DNA from: Bifidobacterium aerophilum | Lineage (GTDB): Bacteria; Actinomycetota; Actinomycetes; Actinomycetales; Bifidobacteriaceae | DNA length: 64,000 nt | NCBI RefSeq assembly: GCF_010667685.1 | Contig: NZ_WHZW01000011.1 | Location: forward strand, 1-64,000 | Direction: 5' to 3' | Notes under the pieces: model-generated | Databases searched by the model: none | Seen by the model: only the letters and a program-made list of their open reading frames with translations | What the model was told of the DNA's origin: nothing | Shown here: positions 7,811 through 16,309 of the stretch, in pieces | Position numbering within the stretch: position 1 is the first letter of the stretch | Layout of the letters: each line of letters begins with the position of its first letter | Made by a program: the position numbers and the translations under genes

Positions 7811-9253
7811 TCATGCGAGAGGACCGCCCGACACGCGAGGATCGGATGATGCCGCAGCCCACGGCAGCGTCACGTCGACATGGAATGCGCCGCGGCCGTC
7901 GACGCCATATCGGCACGAACCCCGTGCGGAACGAACCCGCGCAGCCAATCCCGACAGCCCGGAGCCGATGCGTGGTTCCCGCGTCGCGGACCGATCGGAA
8001 CCGGCGTTGCCGGAGACCGTATGAGCGGTCGTGGTTTGAGTCGGCGTCGCGGCCACCGGATTGCTGGCATGGACGTGCACCCCGATCCGGGGATTGACGG
8101 TCACCTCCAGCGATATCGGCATGCCCGACGCATGACGCAGCGCATTCGTCAGGCTCTCCTGTATCGCCCGATACGCCACCTTGCCGACCGACTCGTCCAG
8201 ATCGCCCAACTGGCGGATGTCTATCCATGTGTTGATCTGCGCTCCTGCCTGCCGGGCGTCCGCGATCAGGGCGTCCAACGAGTCACGGGTCAACGACGTG
8301 TCGTCTGTCGGAGCAAGCTGCTCCCACGCCTGTTGAGGATGGCGCAGCATGTCGATGATCGCATGCGCCTCATCCAGCGCGCCGGCCGCCTGCCGACGGA
8401 TCTCGTCCGCCTTGGCCGCCACGGATGCGGCACCCGGACCGATCCGCACGTCGGAGCCGGACGCTTCGGCCAGTCTGTTCGCCTCGGCCTGCAGGGCGCT
8501 CGCGTTCAGGGCTATCAGCGACAATGAATGCGCAAGCGTGTCGTGCGCCTCCGCGGCGATCGCGTCGGCAAGTTTCTGGTCATCGAGATCGTTCTGCAGA
8601 TGCTGCACATGATGCCGGGCCGCCTGCGTCTGCGCGTCGGCCTGCGTCAGACGAGCCCGTGAACGGATGTGCAGGCCGACCAGCACCGCCACCACGACGC
8701 CGATCAGACCGGTCATCGCCGCCGTGAGCACGATGGCGGGTTCTCCTGCCATCATCTTCGTGCCGGCCGTGACTGTCGTGTCGCCATCGGGCCGTTCGGC
8801 GAACACCACGTGCCACAACGACGTTCCCGCCGGTCTCAGGGCGTCGCGCACCTGCGACCATACGGCGACCGGCGTCGCCGCGGCCGTCGCGCGTATGGTG
8901 CGCGAGACGGCCGAACGCCGTGCCACCAGCGAGGACAGCGCCATCAGCATGAGCAACGGGTCATAAGGGAAGACGAGCACCACCGCCAGGCATGTCCAGA
9001 ACACCGGCTCGGGATGCGTGCCCCGTTTCAGCAGGACGAACGGCCACACCAACGTGAGCAGCGTGCTTACCGACAGCCACGGGTACAGGATCCCGAGGCT
9101 CGGATCCAGACGCTCCGCCGTGAACGACGTCTGGGCCAGGCACATGAACGCCGCCGACGGGATCATCAGCACGGTGCACCAGCGTCGGGTGCGCACCGGC
9201 ACATCGTCATCGTCGGCCGGCCGATGCGGCCATGCGATTCGTGGAAGGGTCAT
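7811..9253 (-). CDS. Two-component sensor histidine kinase (HisKA_3 type)
   Basis: A 480-residue membrane kinase that should phosphorylate the response regulator encoded just downstream. The N-terminal half has about five hydrophobic segments (roughly residues 26-42, 54-75, 84-112 and 171-194), with no large extracellular sensor domain, so it may sense the membrane itself. The phosphoacceptor is His237 in AEAHDTLAHS, the DesK/NarX-type H-box. An N-box (IQESLTNALRHA) and a G-box (GSGLSGLAARV) of the ATPase domain follow. The ATG at 9253 is chosen because TACAGT starts 13 bases upstream, as in other leaderless genes here. It diverges from the Ltp-repeat gene at 9426. Confidence 0.92.
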   Translation of the reverse strand: MTLPRIAWPHRPADDDDVPVRTRRWCTVLMIPSAAFMCLAQTSFTAERLDPSLGILYPWLSVSTLLTLVWPFVLLKRGTHPEPVFWTCLAVVLVFPYDPLLMLMALSSLVARRSAVSRTIRATAAATPVAVWSQVRDALRPAGTSLWHVVFAERPDGDTTVTAGTKMMAGEPAIVLTAAMTGLIGVVVAVLVGLHIRSRARLTQADAQTQAARHHVQHLQNDLDDQKLADAIAAEAHDTLAHSLSLIALNASALQAEANRLAEASGSDVRIGPGAASVAAKADEIRRQAAGALDEAHAIIDMLRHPQQAWEQLAPTDDTSLTRDSLDALIADARQAGAQINTWIDIRQLGDLDESVGKVAYRAIQESLTNALRHASGMPISLEVTVNPRIGVHVHASNPVAATPTQTTTAHTVSGNAGSDRSATREPRIGSGLSGLAARVRSARGSCRYGVDGRGAFHVDVTLPWAAASSDPRVSGGPLA

Positions 9254-9260
9254 GATCCCC

Positions 9261-9266
9261 ACTGTA
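9261..9266 (-). promoter_or_regulatory. -10 box of leaderless histidine kinase promoter
   Basis: TACAGT on the minus strand, first base 13 bases before the kinase ATG, with no ribosome site between. Confidence 0.55.
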
Positions 9267-9365
9267 TTGCGTCACGCGCCCGCCGGCCATTGGACATGCG
9301 GGCGATATCGGACGCGACCCGTTGCCCGAAGGGGCAGCGAATTATGGCCGTTCGTCCACTGACGT

Positions 9366-9392
9366 TCCGACGACGTTTTCTGTAGCGTCGGA
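9366..9392. promoter_or_regulatory. Inverted repeat upstream of the Ltp-repeat gene
   Basis: TCCGACG (9366-9372) and CGTCGGA (9386-9392) form a perfect 7-bp inverted repeat with 13 bases between. It lies in the divergent region between the two-component genes and the Ltp-repeat gene. It is a candidate regulator site; binding is inferred only. Confidence 0.35.
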
Positions 9393-9425
9393 CATGTCAC
9401 TTACGAACGAGAAAGAAGGAACATC

Positions 9426-10016
9426 ATGAGCAGTCACAGCCAATCTCCGATCCGACCCCAGTCCGATCCGCAGCCGGCCGGCAAGGAAGGCAAGACCGTC
9501 AAGAAGCCGATCTGGAAGCGTTGGTGGTTCTGGCTGGTCGTCGTCATCGTCGTGGTCGCGTTCGCCGCGAGCGCGAACGGAGGCAACGGGTCGTCTCCGT
9601 CGGCGCAGCAGTCGTCGCAGTCATCGACGAGCCAGAGCCAGCAGTCCGACGGCTCGAAGGACACAGCCGGTCAATCGGGCGATACGTCGAAGCAGGAGGA
9701 ATCCAAGGTTCCCGCCGAATACCGGTCCGCGCTCAAACAGGCCGACACTTACGCCAATGTCATGCATATGTCCAAGCAGGGCGTCTACGACCAGCTTGTC
9801 AGCGAATACGGCGGCAAGTTCTCGGCCGAAGCGGCTCAATATGCCATCGACAACGTGAAGGCCGACTGGAATGCGAACGCACTGGCCAAGGCAAAAAGCT
9901 ATCAGGACAACATGGCGATGTCCCCCGAGGCGATACGCGACCAGCTTGTCAGCGAACACGGTGAGAAATTCACCGCCGACGAGGCCGCCTACGCCATCGA
10001 GCATCTGAACGACTGA
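9426..10016 (+). CDS. Membrane-anchored Ltp-family repeat protein
   Basis: A 196-residue protein with a basic, proline-rich N-terminus, one membrane helix (about residues 34-50), a Ser/Gln-rich spacer and two copies of the Ltp domain (host cell surface-exposed lipoprotein, PF07553-like). The copies share a YDQLVSEYGGKFSAEAAQYAI / IRDQLVSEHG plus KFTADEAAYAI pattern. The founding Ltp, from a streptococcal phage, is a superinfection-exclusion lipoprotein. Here no lipobox cysteine follows the helix, so it is held by the helix itself. A GAAAGAAGGA ribosome site precedes the ATG. It diverges from the NarL-type system. Many chromosomal homologues have no known role, so a phage-defence function is only a possibility. 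Confidence 0.85.
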   Translation: MSSHSQSPIRPQSDPQPAGKEGKTVKKPIWKRWWFWLVVVIVVVAFAASANGGNGSSPSAQQSSQSSTSQSQQSDGSKDTAGQSGDTSKQEESKVPAEYRSALKQADTYANVMHMSKQGVYDQLVSEYGGKFSAEAAQYAIDNVKADWNANALAKAKSYQDNMAMSPEAIRDQLVSEHGEKFTADEAAYAIEHLND

Positions 10017-10157
10017 TGCTGCGGGCCTCGTTCCGGGAATGCCGTGCATCCCGAACGTGGCCGTTCGGTGAAAGCGCGACGCTGCCGGCTGAAATTCATG
10101 GAATTCCAAGGTTGCCTCCCGTAGGATAGGCCTAGACAAGCAAAGCAAGGAGTCATC

Positions 10158-11009
10158 ATGACATTCGGCCAGCAGCCGCAAGGCAACAACAACCAGTACG
10201 GCAATCCCAATGGCCCGCAGCAGTATGGCCAGCAGCAGTACCAGTACGCGCAGGCCCCGTACGGGCAGCCGCAGTATGCGTATGCGCCCAACGGCGCCGC
10301 CGCGATGAATACGCAGGCCGCGTATTCGTACGAGCAGGTGCAATCCGCCGAACGCGCGTCCGTCACCCGCGCATACGGCGAAATGACGATCGGTCTGCTG
10401 ATCACCGCCGTCGTCGCGGTCGCCGCGCAGATGACCGGCGCGTACATCGCGTTCCTGCAGTCCACCGGACTGATCGGCGTCATCCTGTTCGCCGTCATCC
10501 AGGTCGGCATGGCCGTATATCTCGGCGCGCGCATCATGACGATCAAGGCGTCGACCGCGCGCGTCATGTTCTACGTGTATGCGGCGCTGATGGGATTCAC
10601 GCTCAGCTCGATCTTCCTGATCTACGATCTCGGCTCGATCGGGCTCGCGCTCGGCATGACCGCGCTGTTCTTCCTCGTGCTCACGATGTTCTCCATGACC
10701 ACGAAGATGGACATGCTCAAGGCCGGTCCGATCCTCATGGTCGCGCTGATCGTGCTCATCATCTCCCAGCTGATCCTCGCGTTCCTGCCGGTGAGCGGCA
10801 TGACGCAGATCGTGTGCGCGATCGGACTGATCATCTTCGCCGGCATGACGATGTACGACGCGCAGGTCACCCGCGCGCTGTTCGCCCAGTACGAGGCGCA
10901 GGGGCCGGACGTGATCAAGAAGGTCTCGATCGTGTGCGCGCTGAACCTGTACCTTGATTTCGTGAACATGTTCCTGTACGTGCTTCAGCTGCTCGGCAAC
11001 CGCGACTAG
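10158..11009 (+). CDS. Bax inhibitor-1 (YbhL/YccA) family membrane protein
   Basis: A 283-residue integral membrane protein. The first 60 residues are a low-complexity Gln/Tyr/Asn/Pro tail (QQYGQQQYQYAQ-like); then come about seven hydrophobic helices from residue 75 to the end. The family's C-terminal acidic pattern is present (MTMYDAQVTRAL). Homologues form a pH-sensitive calcium leak or modulate membrane proteases, but no bacterial role is firmly settled. An AAGGAG ribosome site lies before the ATG. A strong terminator ends the transcript at 11032-11069. It follows the Ltp-repeat gene by 141 bases on the same strand. Confidence 0.9.
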   Translation: MTFGQQPQGNNNQYGNPNGPQQYGQQQYQYAQAPYGQPQYAYAPNGAAAMNTQAAYSYEQVQSAERASVTRAYGEMTIGLLITAVVAVAAQMTGAYIAFLQSTGLIGVILFAVIQVGMAVYLGARIMTIKASTARVMFYVYAALMGFTLSSIFLIYDLGSIGLALGMTALFFLVLTMFSMTTKMDMLKAGPILMVALIVLIISQLILAFLPVSGMTQIVCAIGLIIFAGMTMYDAQVTRALFAQYEAQGPDVIKKVSIVCALNLYLDFVNMFLYVLQLLGNRD

Positions 11010-11031
11010 CCTTACGGCTGATCCCTGCCAT

Positions 11032-11069
11032 CGACGAAAGCCCGGCCCCCGAAGGTCGGGCTTTCGTCG
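11032..11069 (+). terminator. Terminator after the Bax inhibitor-1 gene
   Basis: A 13-bp stem, CGACGAAAGCCCG pairing with CGGGCTTTCGTCG, starts 22 bases after the stop codon. Confidence 0.8.
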
Positions 11070-11089
11070 TTTCGGTCACCTGCCGGCGC

Positions 11090-11095
11090 TACCGT
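11090..11095 (+). promoter_or_regulatory. -10 box of leaderless EamA gene
   Basis: TACCGT starts 14 bases before the ATG at 11104; no ribosome site intervenes. Confidence 0.5.
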
Positions 11096-11103
11096 GGTGC
11101 CTC

Positions 11104-12102
11104 ATGACACGACAGGAACTCGCGGGCATGGGATGCCTGATGCTGACGGCGCTGATCTGGGGCTTCGCCTTCGTCTCGCAGGTGCAGGGCATGGATTCGA
11201 TGACGCCGCTGTTCTTCAACGCGACACGGTTCACGCTCGGCGCGCTTTCGCTGGCGCCGCTGCTGTGGTGGCGGTCGAAACGCGGGGGAGGAGCCGTTGC
11301 GGAGACGATGACCTGCAAGGAGGACGCCGCAGCCGACGGCGTATCCTCGGGCGTATCCAAAACATCCGTCGCTCGCATGCTTGCCGATCCGATCGTCGTC
11401 GGCGCGATCTGCGGCATGTTCCTGTTCACCGCCAGCACCTTGCAGCAGTACGGCATCCTGTACGGGCATTCGGCCGGGCGTGCCGGATTCATCACCGCCC
11501 TGTACATCGTGCTGGTGCCGTTGCTGGCGTTCGTGTTCCTGCGCCGACGCGTGCGTCCGGTCACGGCTCTCGCGGTGGCCGTTTCCATCGTCGGCTTCTA
11601 CGCGCTGTGCGTCACCGACGGATTCGGTTCGCTGACCTTGGCCGATCTGCTGCTGGTGGTGACGGCCGTGCTGTTCGCCGCGCATATTCTGGTGATCGAT
11701 ACGCTTGGCGGCCGCATCGACCCGCTGACGCTGTCGTTCGTCCAATTCGTGACGACGGCCGTGCTGAGCTGGGCCGGATCCCTGGCCGAAGGGTCGATCG
11801 ACTGGCAGGGAGCGGCCCAGGCGTGGCCGGCCGTGCTGTACGCCGGAATCGGTTCGGTGGGCGTCGCCTACACGTTGCAGGCGGTCGGCCAGCGATGGGT
11901 GCCGCCGACCCGCGCGAGTCTCATCATGTCGCTCGAATCGTTCTTTTCGGTGATCGGCGGCGCGCTGCTGCTCGGCGAGGTCATGACGCCGCGCGGATAT
12001 CTTGGTTGCGCGCTCATCTTCGCCGGCACTCTCCTGGCCCAGCTGCCCGCTGAACCGCTCAGTCTGCCTTCGGTGCCTCGCCGACCTGAGGGGCGCCGTT
12101 GA
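11104..12102 (+). CDS. EamA family (DMT) transporter
   Basis: A 332-residue inner-membrane permease of the drug/metabolite transporter superfamily, with two EamA repeats and about ten helices. The first repeat starts at residue 5 (LAGMGCLMLTALIWGFAFVS) and the second around residue 175. A 30-residue charged insertion sits at about residues 60-90. Substrates in this family range from amino acids to purines and cannot be told here. The gene appears leaderless, with TACCGT 14 bases before the ATG. Its last 44 bases overlap the 3' end of the convergent alarmone synthetase gene, so the two transcripts are complementary there. Confidence 0.9.
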   Translation: MTRQELAGMGCLMLTALIWGFAFVSQVQGMDSMTPLFFNATRFTLGALSLAPLLWWRSKRGGGAVAETMTCKEDAAADGVSSGVSKTSVARMLADPIVVGAICGMFLFTASTLQQYGILYGHSAGRAGFITALYIVLVPLLAFVFLRRRVRPVTALAVAVSIVGFYALCVTDGFGSLTLADLLLVVTAVLFAAHILVIDTLGGRIDPLTLSFVQFVTTAVLSWAGSLAEGSIDWQGAAQAWPAVLYAGIGSVGVAYTLQAVGQRWVPPTRASLIMSLESFFSVIGGALLLGEVMTPRGYLGCALIFAGTLLAQLPAEPLSLPSVPRRPEGRR

Positions 12103-12787
12103 TGTCGCGGTGGATGTTCTGCATCTGCGTCTCGATGTTCTGCAGCGAGCGCGCGCAGTCGAGCAGCGTCTGCGAGTGCTCGCTGAGCTTCGAATCCGGC
12201 AGGTCGGTCTTGTATCGCAACGCGTGTTCGAGGCTTGCCCAGTAGTCCATCGCGATCGTGCGGAACTGCACCTCGACCGGCGTATAGTGCGCGCCCGACG
12301 ACAGGAACACCGGCACCGCGTAGATCACGTGCAGGGAGCGATAGCCGTTCTGCTTCGGGTTTTTGATGTAGTCCTTGACGCGCAGCACCGAAATGTCGTT
12401 CTGCGCCGACAGGTAGTTGGACACGGAGTACACGTCGTCGCGGTAGTTGCAGATCACGCGCACGCCGGCCACGTCGAACAGGTTGTCGCGGATCGACGAG
12501 ACCTGAAGCGGCAGCTCCTTGCGCTCCAGCTTGCCGAGGATCGAATTGACCGATTTGAGACGGCGTTCCATGTGATGGATCGGATCGTGCGCGAACCGCA
12601 CCTGGAACTCCGAGTCGAGGATCTCGAGTTTGGTGCTGATCTCGTACATCGCGCCCTCGTATACCTGCATGAGGTTGACGAATTCCGTGATCTCCTCGGC
12701 GGGGAACGGCACGTTCTCCTGGCCGATGGCGTTGAGACGGGCCTTGAGATCGCTGGTATTGATGCGGCTTTGTCGGTCAAGTATCAC
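12059..12787 (-). CDS. Small alarmone synthetase, RelQ-like GTP pyrophosphokinase
   Basis: A 242-residue single-domain (p)ppGpp synthetase, moving pyrophosphate from ATP to GDP or GTP. The RelA_SpoT core is visible as [14 protein letters not shown], followed by NGYRSLH, with [13 protein letters not shown] further on. There is no HD hydrolase, TGS or ACT domain, in contrast with the long Rel enzyme at 56071. A TTG at 12793 opens the frame, but a TATGAT box 14 bases before the GTG at 12787 points to that codon as a leaderless start. The enzyme probably raises alarmone under a stress other than ribosome stalling. It is convergent with the EamA gene and divergent from miaB. Confidence 0.9.
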   Translation of the reverse strand: MILDRQSRINTSDLKARLNAIGQENVPFPAEEITEFVNLMQVYEGAMYEISTKLEILDSEFQVRFAHDPIHHMERRLKSVNSILGKLERKELPLQVSSIRDNLFDVAGVRVICNYRDDVYSVSNYLSAQNDISVLRVKDYIKNPKQNGYRSLHVIYAVPVFLSSGAHYTPVEVQFRTIAMDYWASLEHALRYKTDLPDSKLSEHSQTLLDCARSLQNIETQMQNIHRDINGAPQVGEAPKAD

Positions 12788-12795
12788 GGTCAATA

Positions 12796-12801
12796 ATCAT
12801 A
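12796..12801 (-). promoter_or_regulatory. -10 box of the small alarmone synthetase gene
   Basis: TATGAT on the minus strand, starting 14 bases before the GTG at 12787. This supports a leaderless message. Confidence 0.5.
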
Positions 12802-12885
12802 GCGGCACATGTGCGAAGGAACTGAAAATTTCCTTGGCCGCCCGCCGCGACGCGACCCGGCGGACGGTCTGGCGTGGCCAATCGT

Positions 12886-12891
12886 TACGAT
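12886..12891 (+). promoter_or_regulatory. -10 box of leaderless miaB promoter
   Basis: TACGAT starts 14 bases before the miaB ATG at 12900. Confidence 0.5.
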
Positions 12892-12899
12892 GGACGGTT

Positions 12900-14360
12900 A
12901 TGAACGAAGACATGATGACCGAGGCGGAGCGCGCCTCGAAACTGGCCGAGCCGGCCGGCGACGCCGTTGCCGCCCCCAACCGGGGCAAGGGCGTGTATTA
13001 CGTACATACGCTCGGATGCCAGATGAACGTGCATGATTCCGAACGCATCGCCGGCGTGCTTGAATCGGACGGCTATGTGCCCGCCACCGAGGAGCAGGTG
13101 ATCGACAAGGACATCGACCTGATCGTCATGAACACGTGCGCGGTGCGTGAGAACGCGGCCGAACGCATGTACGGCACGATCGGCCTGTGGGCGCGGATGA
13201 AGCGCGAACGCCCGAACCTGCAGATCGCGGTCGGCGGCTGCATGGCCCAGCTCGACCGGCAGAAGATCGCGAAGAAGGCCCCGTGGGTGGACGCGGTGTT
13301 CGGCACGAAGAACATCGGCTCGCTGCCGCGGCTGCTCGATCAGGCGCGCATGGTCGGCGAGCCGCAGGTCGACGTGGTCGACAGGCTCGATTATTTCCCG
13401 AGCCAGCTGCCGACCGCGCGCGCCTCGCGCGTCTCCAGCTGGGTGTCGATCTCGATCGGCTGCAACAACACGTGCACGTTCTGCATCGTGCCGACCACGC
13501 GCGGCAAGGAGCATGACCGCCGGCTCGGCGACATCCTCGCCGAGATCCGCCAGTGCGTGGACAACGGCGCGAAGGAAGTCACGCTGCTCGGCCAGAACGT
13601 GAACTCGTTCGGCTACGGCATCGGCGACCGGTATGCGTTCAGCAAGCTGCTGCGGGCCTGCGGCGAGATCGAAGGGCTGGAACGCGTGCGCTTCACGTCG
13701 CCGCATCCGGCCGCGTTCACCGACGACGTGATCGCCGCGATGGCCGAGACGCCGAACATCATGCACCAGCTGCACTTCCCGTTGCAGTCCGGTTCCGACC
13801 GCATCCTGCGCGCGATGCGACGCTCGTATCGTTCCGCGAAGTTCCTCGACATCCTCGGCCGCATCCGTGAAGCCATGCCGGACGCCCAGATCTCCACCGA
13901 CATCATCGTCGGCTTCCCCGGCGAGACCGATGAGGACTTCGAAGAGACGATGCGCGTGGTGCGCGAGGCGCGGTTCTCCTCCGCGTTCACGTTCGAGTAT
14001 TCGCCGCGTCCGGGCACGCCGGCCGCCGCGATGGAGCAGGTGCCTCATGATGTGGTGCAGGAGCGTTTCGAACGGCTTGTGGCGTTGCAGGAGCAGATCA
14101 CCGCGGAGGAACTCGCGAAGTTCGAAGGGCGCGACGTCGAGGTGATGATCACCGGGGCGGCGGGCAAGAAGGATTCCTCCACGCATCGCGTCACCGGCCG
14201 CGAGAAGACCGGCGTGCTCGTGCATATCGGCGTGCCCGAGGGCGAGACGATGCCTGAAGTCGGTGATTTCGTCACCGCGACCGTCACGCATGCCGGCCGT
14301 CATAATCTGATCGCCGATCCGAACCCGGCCGAAGGGCAGACCTATCATGTGCGCCACTGA
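12900..14360 (+). CDS. miaB: tRNA-2-methylthio-N6-dimethylallyladenosine synthase
   Basis: A 486-residue radical-SAM methylthiotransferase that adds the 2-methylthio group to i6A37 of tRNAs reading UNN codons. Domains in order: UPF0004 (about residues 30-140, with cluster cysteines in TLGCQMN and NTCAVRENA), the radical-SAM core with CNNTCTFC for the second 4Fe-4S cluster, and a C-terminal TRAM domain. The start is set at ATG 12900, where TACGAT lies 14 bases upstream; the frame runs a further 90 codons upstream across the small alarmone synthetase, which is not credible. It overlaps the start of miaA by 14 bases, so the two steps of the same tRNA modification are translationally coupled. Confidence 0.96.
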   Translation: MNEDMMTEAERASKLAEPAGDAVAAPNRGKGVYYVHTLGCQMNVHDSERIAGVLESDGYVPATEEQVIDKDIDLIVMNTCAVRENAAERMYGTIGLWARMKRERPNLQIAVGGCMAQLDRQKIAKKAPWVDAVFGTKNIGSLPRLLDQARMVGEPQVDVVDRLDYFPSQLPTARASRVSSWVSISIGCNNTCTFCIVPTTRGKEHDRRLGDILAEIRQCVDNGAKEVTLLGQNVNSFGYGIGDRYAFSKLLRACGEIEGLERVRFTSPHPAAFTDDVIAAMAETPNIMHQLHFPLQSGSDRILRAMRRSYRSAKFLDILGRIREAMPDAQISTDIIVGFPGETDEDFEETMRVVREARFSSAFTFEYSPRPGTPAAAMEQVPHDVVQERFERLVALQEQITAEELAKFEGRDVEVMITGAAGKKDSSTHRVTGREKTGVLVHIGVPEGETMPEVGDFVTATVTHAGRHNLIADPNPAEGQTYHVRH

Positions 14361-15390
14361 GACCATGCCGTCCGCGGTGCCGCACCCCGGAGCGCGCGGG
14401 GCGTCCGACGTCCCGCGCGTCGTCTCGATCGTAGGTCCCACCGCATCCGGCAAGACCGGTCTCGGCATCGCCATCGCCAAGGCGCTTGAGTCGCGCGGCG
14501 AACGTGCCGAGATCGTGAACGCGGACGCCTACCAGATGTACCGCGGCATGGATATCGGCACCGCCAAGGCCACGCCCGCCGAACAGGCCGAGGTCAGGCA
14601 TCATCTCATCGACGTCATCGAACCGGATGACGCGATGTCGGTGGCGCGTTTCCAGCAACTTGCGCGCGAGTGCATCCGCGATCTGCAGTCGCAGGGCATC
14701 CGCCCGATCATGGTCGGCGGTTCCGGCCTGTACGCGCGCGCCGCGATCGACGACATCTCGTTCCCCGGCACCGATCCCGAGGTGCGCAAGCGGCTCGAGG
14801 AACGGGAAAAGACCGAGGGCGCGGGCGTGCTGTTCGCCGAACTCAAGGCCAAGGATCCGGCGGCGGCCGCGCGCATGGACCCGCACAATCCTCGCCGCAC
14901 CATCCGTGCGCTCGAGGTCATCGAAGTGACGGGCAGGCCGTATTCGGCAAGCCTGCCGCGCTACCGGTACGTGATCCCGACCGTGCAGATCGGCCTTGAC
15001 CTGCCGCGTGAGGAACTTGACCGTCGCATCGACATCCGCACCAAGCGGATGCTTGACGGCGGATTCATCGAGGAAGTGGAACGGCTGCGTCCGCATCTTG
15101 GCATGACCGCATGCCGGGCCCTCGGCTACCAGCAGGTCATCGACTACCTCGACGGACTCGCCGACCTGAATGACACGTACATGGACATCGCGCAGAAGAC
15201 CAAGCGGCTCGCCCGCAAACAGATGGGATGGTTCGGGCGCGATCCGCGCATCCACTGGCTGCAGGCGCTCAACCCGAGCCTCGTCGACAACGCGATGGCG
15301 ATCATCGCGCACGCCGACGCCGGCGACTACGATCCGATCGATGCGCATGCCGACGAATACGTCCAGCACCATCTGGGCGACATCGGATAA
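14347..15390 (+). CDS. miaA: tRNA dimethylallyltransferase
   Basis: A 347-residue cytosolic enzyme that transfers a dimethylallyl group to A37 of tRNA, the substrate for MiaB. The P-loop GPTASGKT lies near residue 34, followed by the family motif [17 protein letters not shown]. The later RTIRALEV and LGYQQ motifs are also present. The first 20 residues are an extra, unconserved extension before the usual strand [12 protein letters not shown], so the ATG at 14347 (inside miaB) or the ATG at 14365 could both serve. It is co-transcribed with miaB and convergent with the Fic gene downstream. Confidence 0.96.
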   Translation: MCATETMPSAVPHPGARGASDVPRVVSIVGPTASGKTGLGIAIAKALESRGERAEIVNADAYQMYRGMDIGTAKATPAEQAEVRHHLIDVIEPDDAMSVARFQQLARECIRDLQSQGIRPIMVGGSGLYARAAIDDISFPGTDPEVRKRLEEREKTEGAGVLFAELKAKDPAAAARMDPHNPRRTIRALEVIEVTGRPYSASLPRYRYVIPTVQIGLDLPREELDRRIDIRTKRMLDGGFIEEVERLRPHLGMTACRALGYQQVIDYLDGLADLNDTYMDIAQKTKRLARKQMGWFGRDPRIHWLQALNPSLVDNAMAIIAHADAGDYDPIDAHADEYVQHHLGDIG

Positions 15391-15439
15391 CGGAATCCCT
15401 GCGGCCGCGTACGCCCCGGACGGCCGCAGGCGATCGTCA

Positions 15440-16228
15440 TCAGTGCGCCGGTCCCTGCTCCCAGCCGGCGATCAGGAACGTGCGGGTCGGATTCGCCGGC
15501 CGCGCGATGGCATCGAACATGCGCGTGAACCCTGACGTGTCGCCGCGGTACGCCGCATGTTTCGCCGCCTTGTAGCCGTCCCGGCCCACCGGTCCCCAGT
15601 CGAGGTCCCATCCGGCATCATGCGCGAGCCTCGAGGCGAAGATCCGCAGCGTCATCGCATTGCCGCCCTTGAACGGATGCAGATAGCCCAGCTCGTCGTA
15701 GATGCGTGCCAGTTCGCGCACGAACACGTCGCGGTCCATGGCCACCAGATTGCGTTTGTCCGCCAGTTCAGTCGCGATGTTGTGCGCCCCCGTCTCGATC
15801 AGCGCCGCGGGGAAGAACGCCTCCGGGTTTCTGGCAAGCGCGCGGTCCGCGGTCACCTCCCGCGTCGTGTTCGTCGTGCGCAGACGTCCGGCGTCGGCGA
15901 ACACGCCTGCGAACAGGCCTCGGTGGATCGCGGTCAGTTCGGCCAGATCGTTGCCGGTCTCCCATCCGCGTTCGGTCAGCAATACGGTACGCGCCACGAT
16001 GCTGCCGGCATGGTCCCTTGCGTGGTCGTCGAGACTGCCGTCCGCCAGTCGGCCTGGCGCGACGCCCGACGTTTCGGCGTCCGCCGCGTCGATCAGACCG
16101 GAAACGTCCAGATCGCCGCGTTCATAGTCACGCAGGGCGCGCAACGTCGCGTCGCCCGGCGCCATCGCTTCCAACGCGCAGTTCTTCAGTGCAAATGCGA
16201 CTGCGCTCGCACGTTCGGCTGGAGTCAT
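15440..16228 (-). CDS. Fic-domain protein with VbhA-like N-terminus and degenerate catalytic motif
   Basis: A 262-residue protein with a Fic fold, a family that usually transfers AMP to target proteins. The N-terminal 45 residues resemble the VbhA-type antitoxin helix, with NCALEA at residues 16-21 where inhibitors carry (S/T)xxxE(G/N). The core motif at residues 184-195 reads HPFKGGNAMTLR against the family HPFx(D/E)GN(G/K)RxxR. The histidine, GN and last arginine are kept, but the metal-binding acid is Gly, the P-loop Gly is Ala and the first arginine is Met. AMP transfer may therefore be lost or altered. A TAGGAT box 12 bases before the ATG suggests a leaderless gene. It is monocistronic, between miaA and ftsK. 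Confidence 0.85.
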   Translation of the reverse strand: MTPAERASAVAFALKNCALEAMAPGDATLRALRDYERGDLDVSGLIDAADAETSGVAPGRLADGSLDDHARDHAGSIVARTVLLTERGWETGNDLAELTAIHRGLFAGVFADAGRLRTTNTTREVTADRALARNPEAFFPAALIETGAHNIATELADKRNLVAMDRDVFVRELARIYDELGYLHPFKGGNAMTLRIFASRLAHDAGWDLDWGPVGRDGYKAAKHAAYRGDTSGFTRMFDAIARPANPTRTFLIAGWEQGPAH

Positions 16229-16234
16229 AGGCCC

Positions 16235-16240
16235 ATCCTA
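16235..16240 (-). promoter_or_regulatory. -10 box of leaderless Fic gene
   Basis: TAGGAT on the minus strand, starting 12 bases before the ATG at 16228. Confidence 0.45.
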
Positions 16241-16293
16241 TCCGATGGACGCGGGTCATGCGGCCAGGCATGCGGAAAATAACCGGGTCTGGG

Positions 16294-16299
16294 TAGAAT
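16294..16299 (+). promoter_or_regulatory. -10 box of ftsK promoter
   Basis: TAGAAT ends one base before the ATG at 16301, so that codon would lie upstream of the transcription start. The ATG at 16310, 16 bases from the start of the box, fits a leaderless message. Confidence 0.55.
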
Positions 16300-16309
16300 C
16301 ATGACCGTT

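Noticed and set aside
12704-12717. GAAC-N5-GTTC inside the small alarmone synthetase gene
   Set aside because: The spacer is five bases, not four, and it lies within coding sequence far from a promoter.
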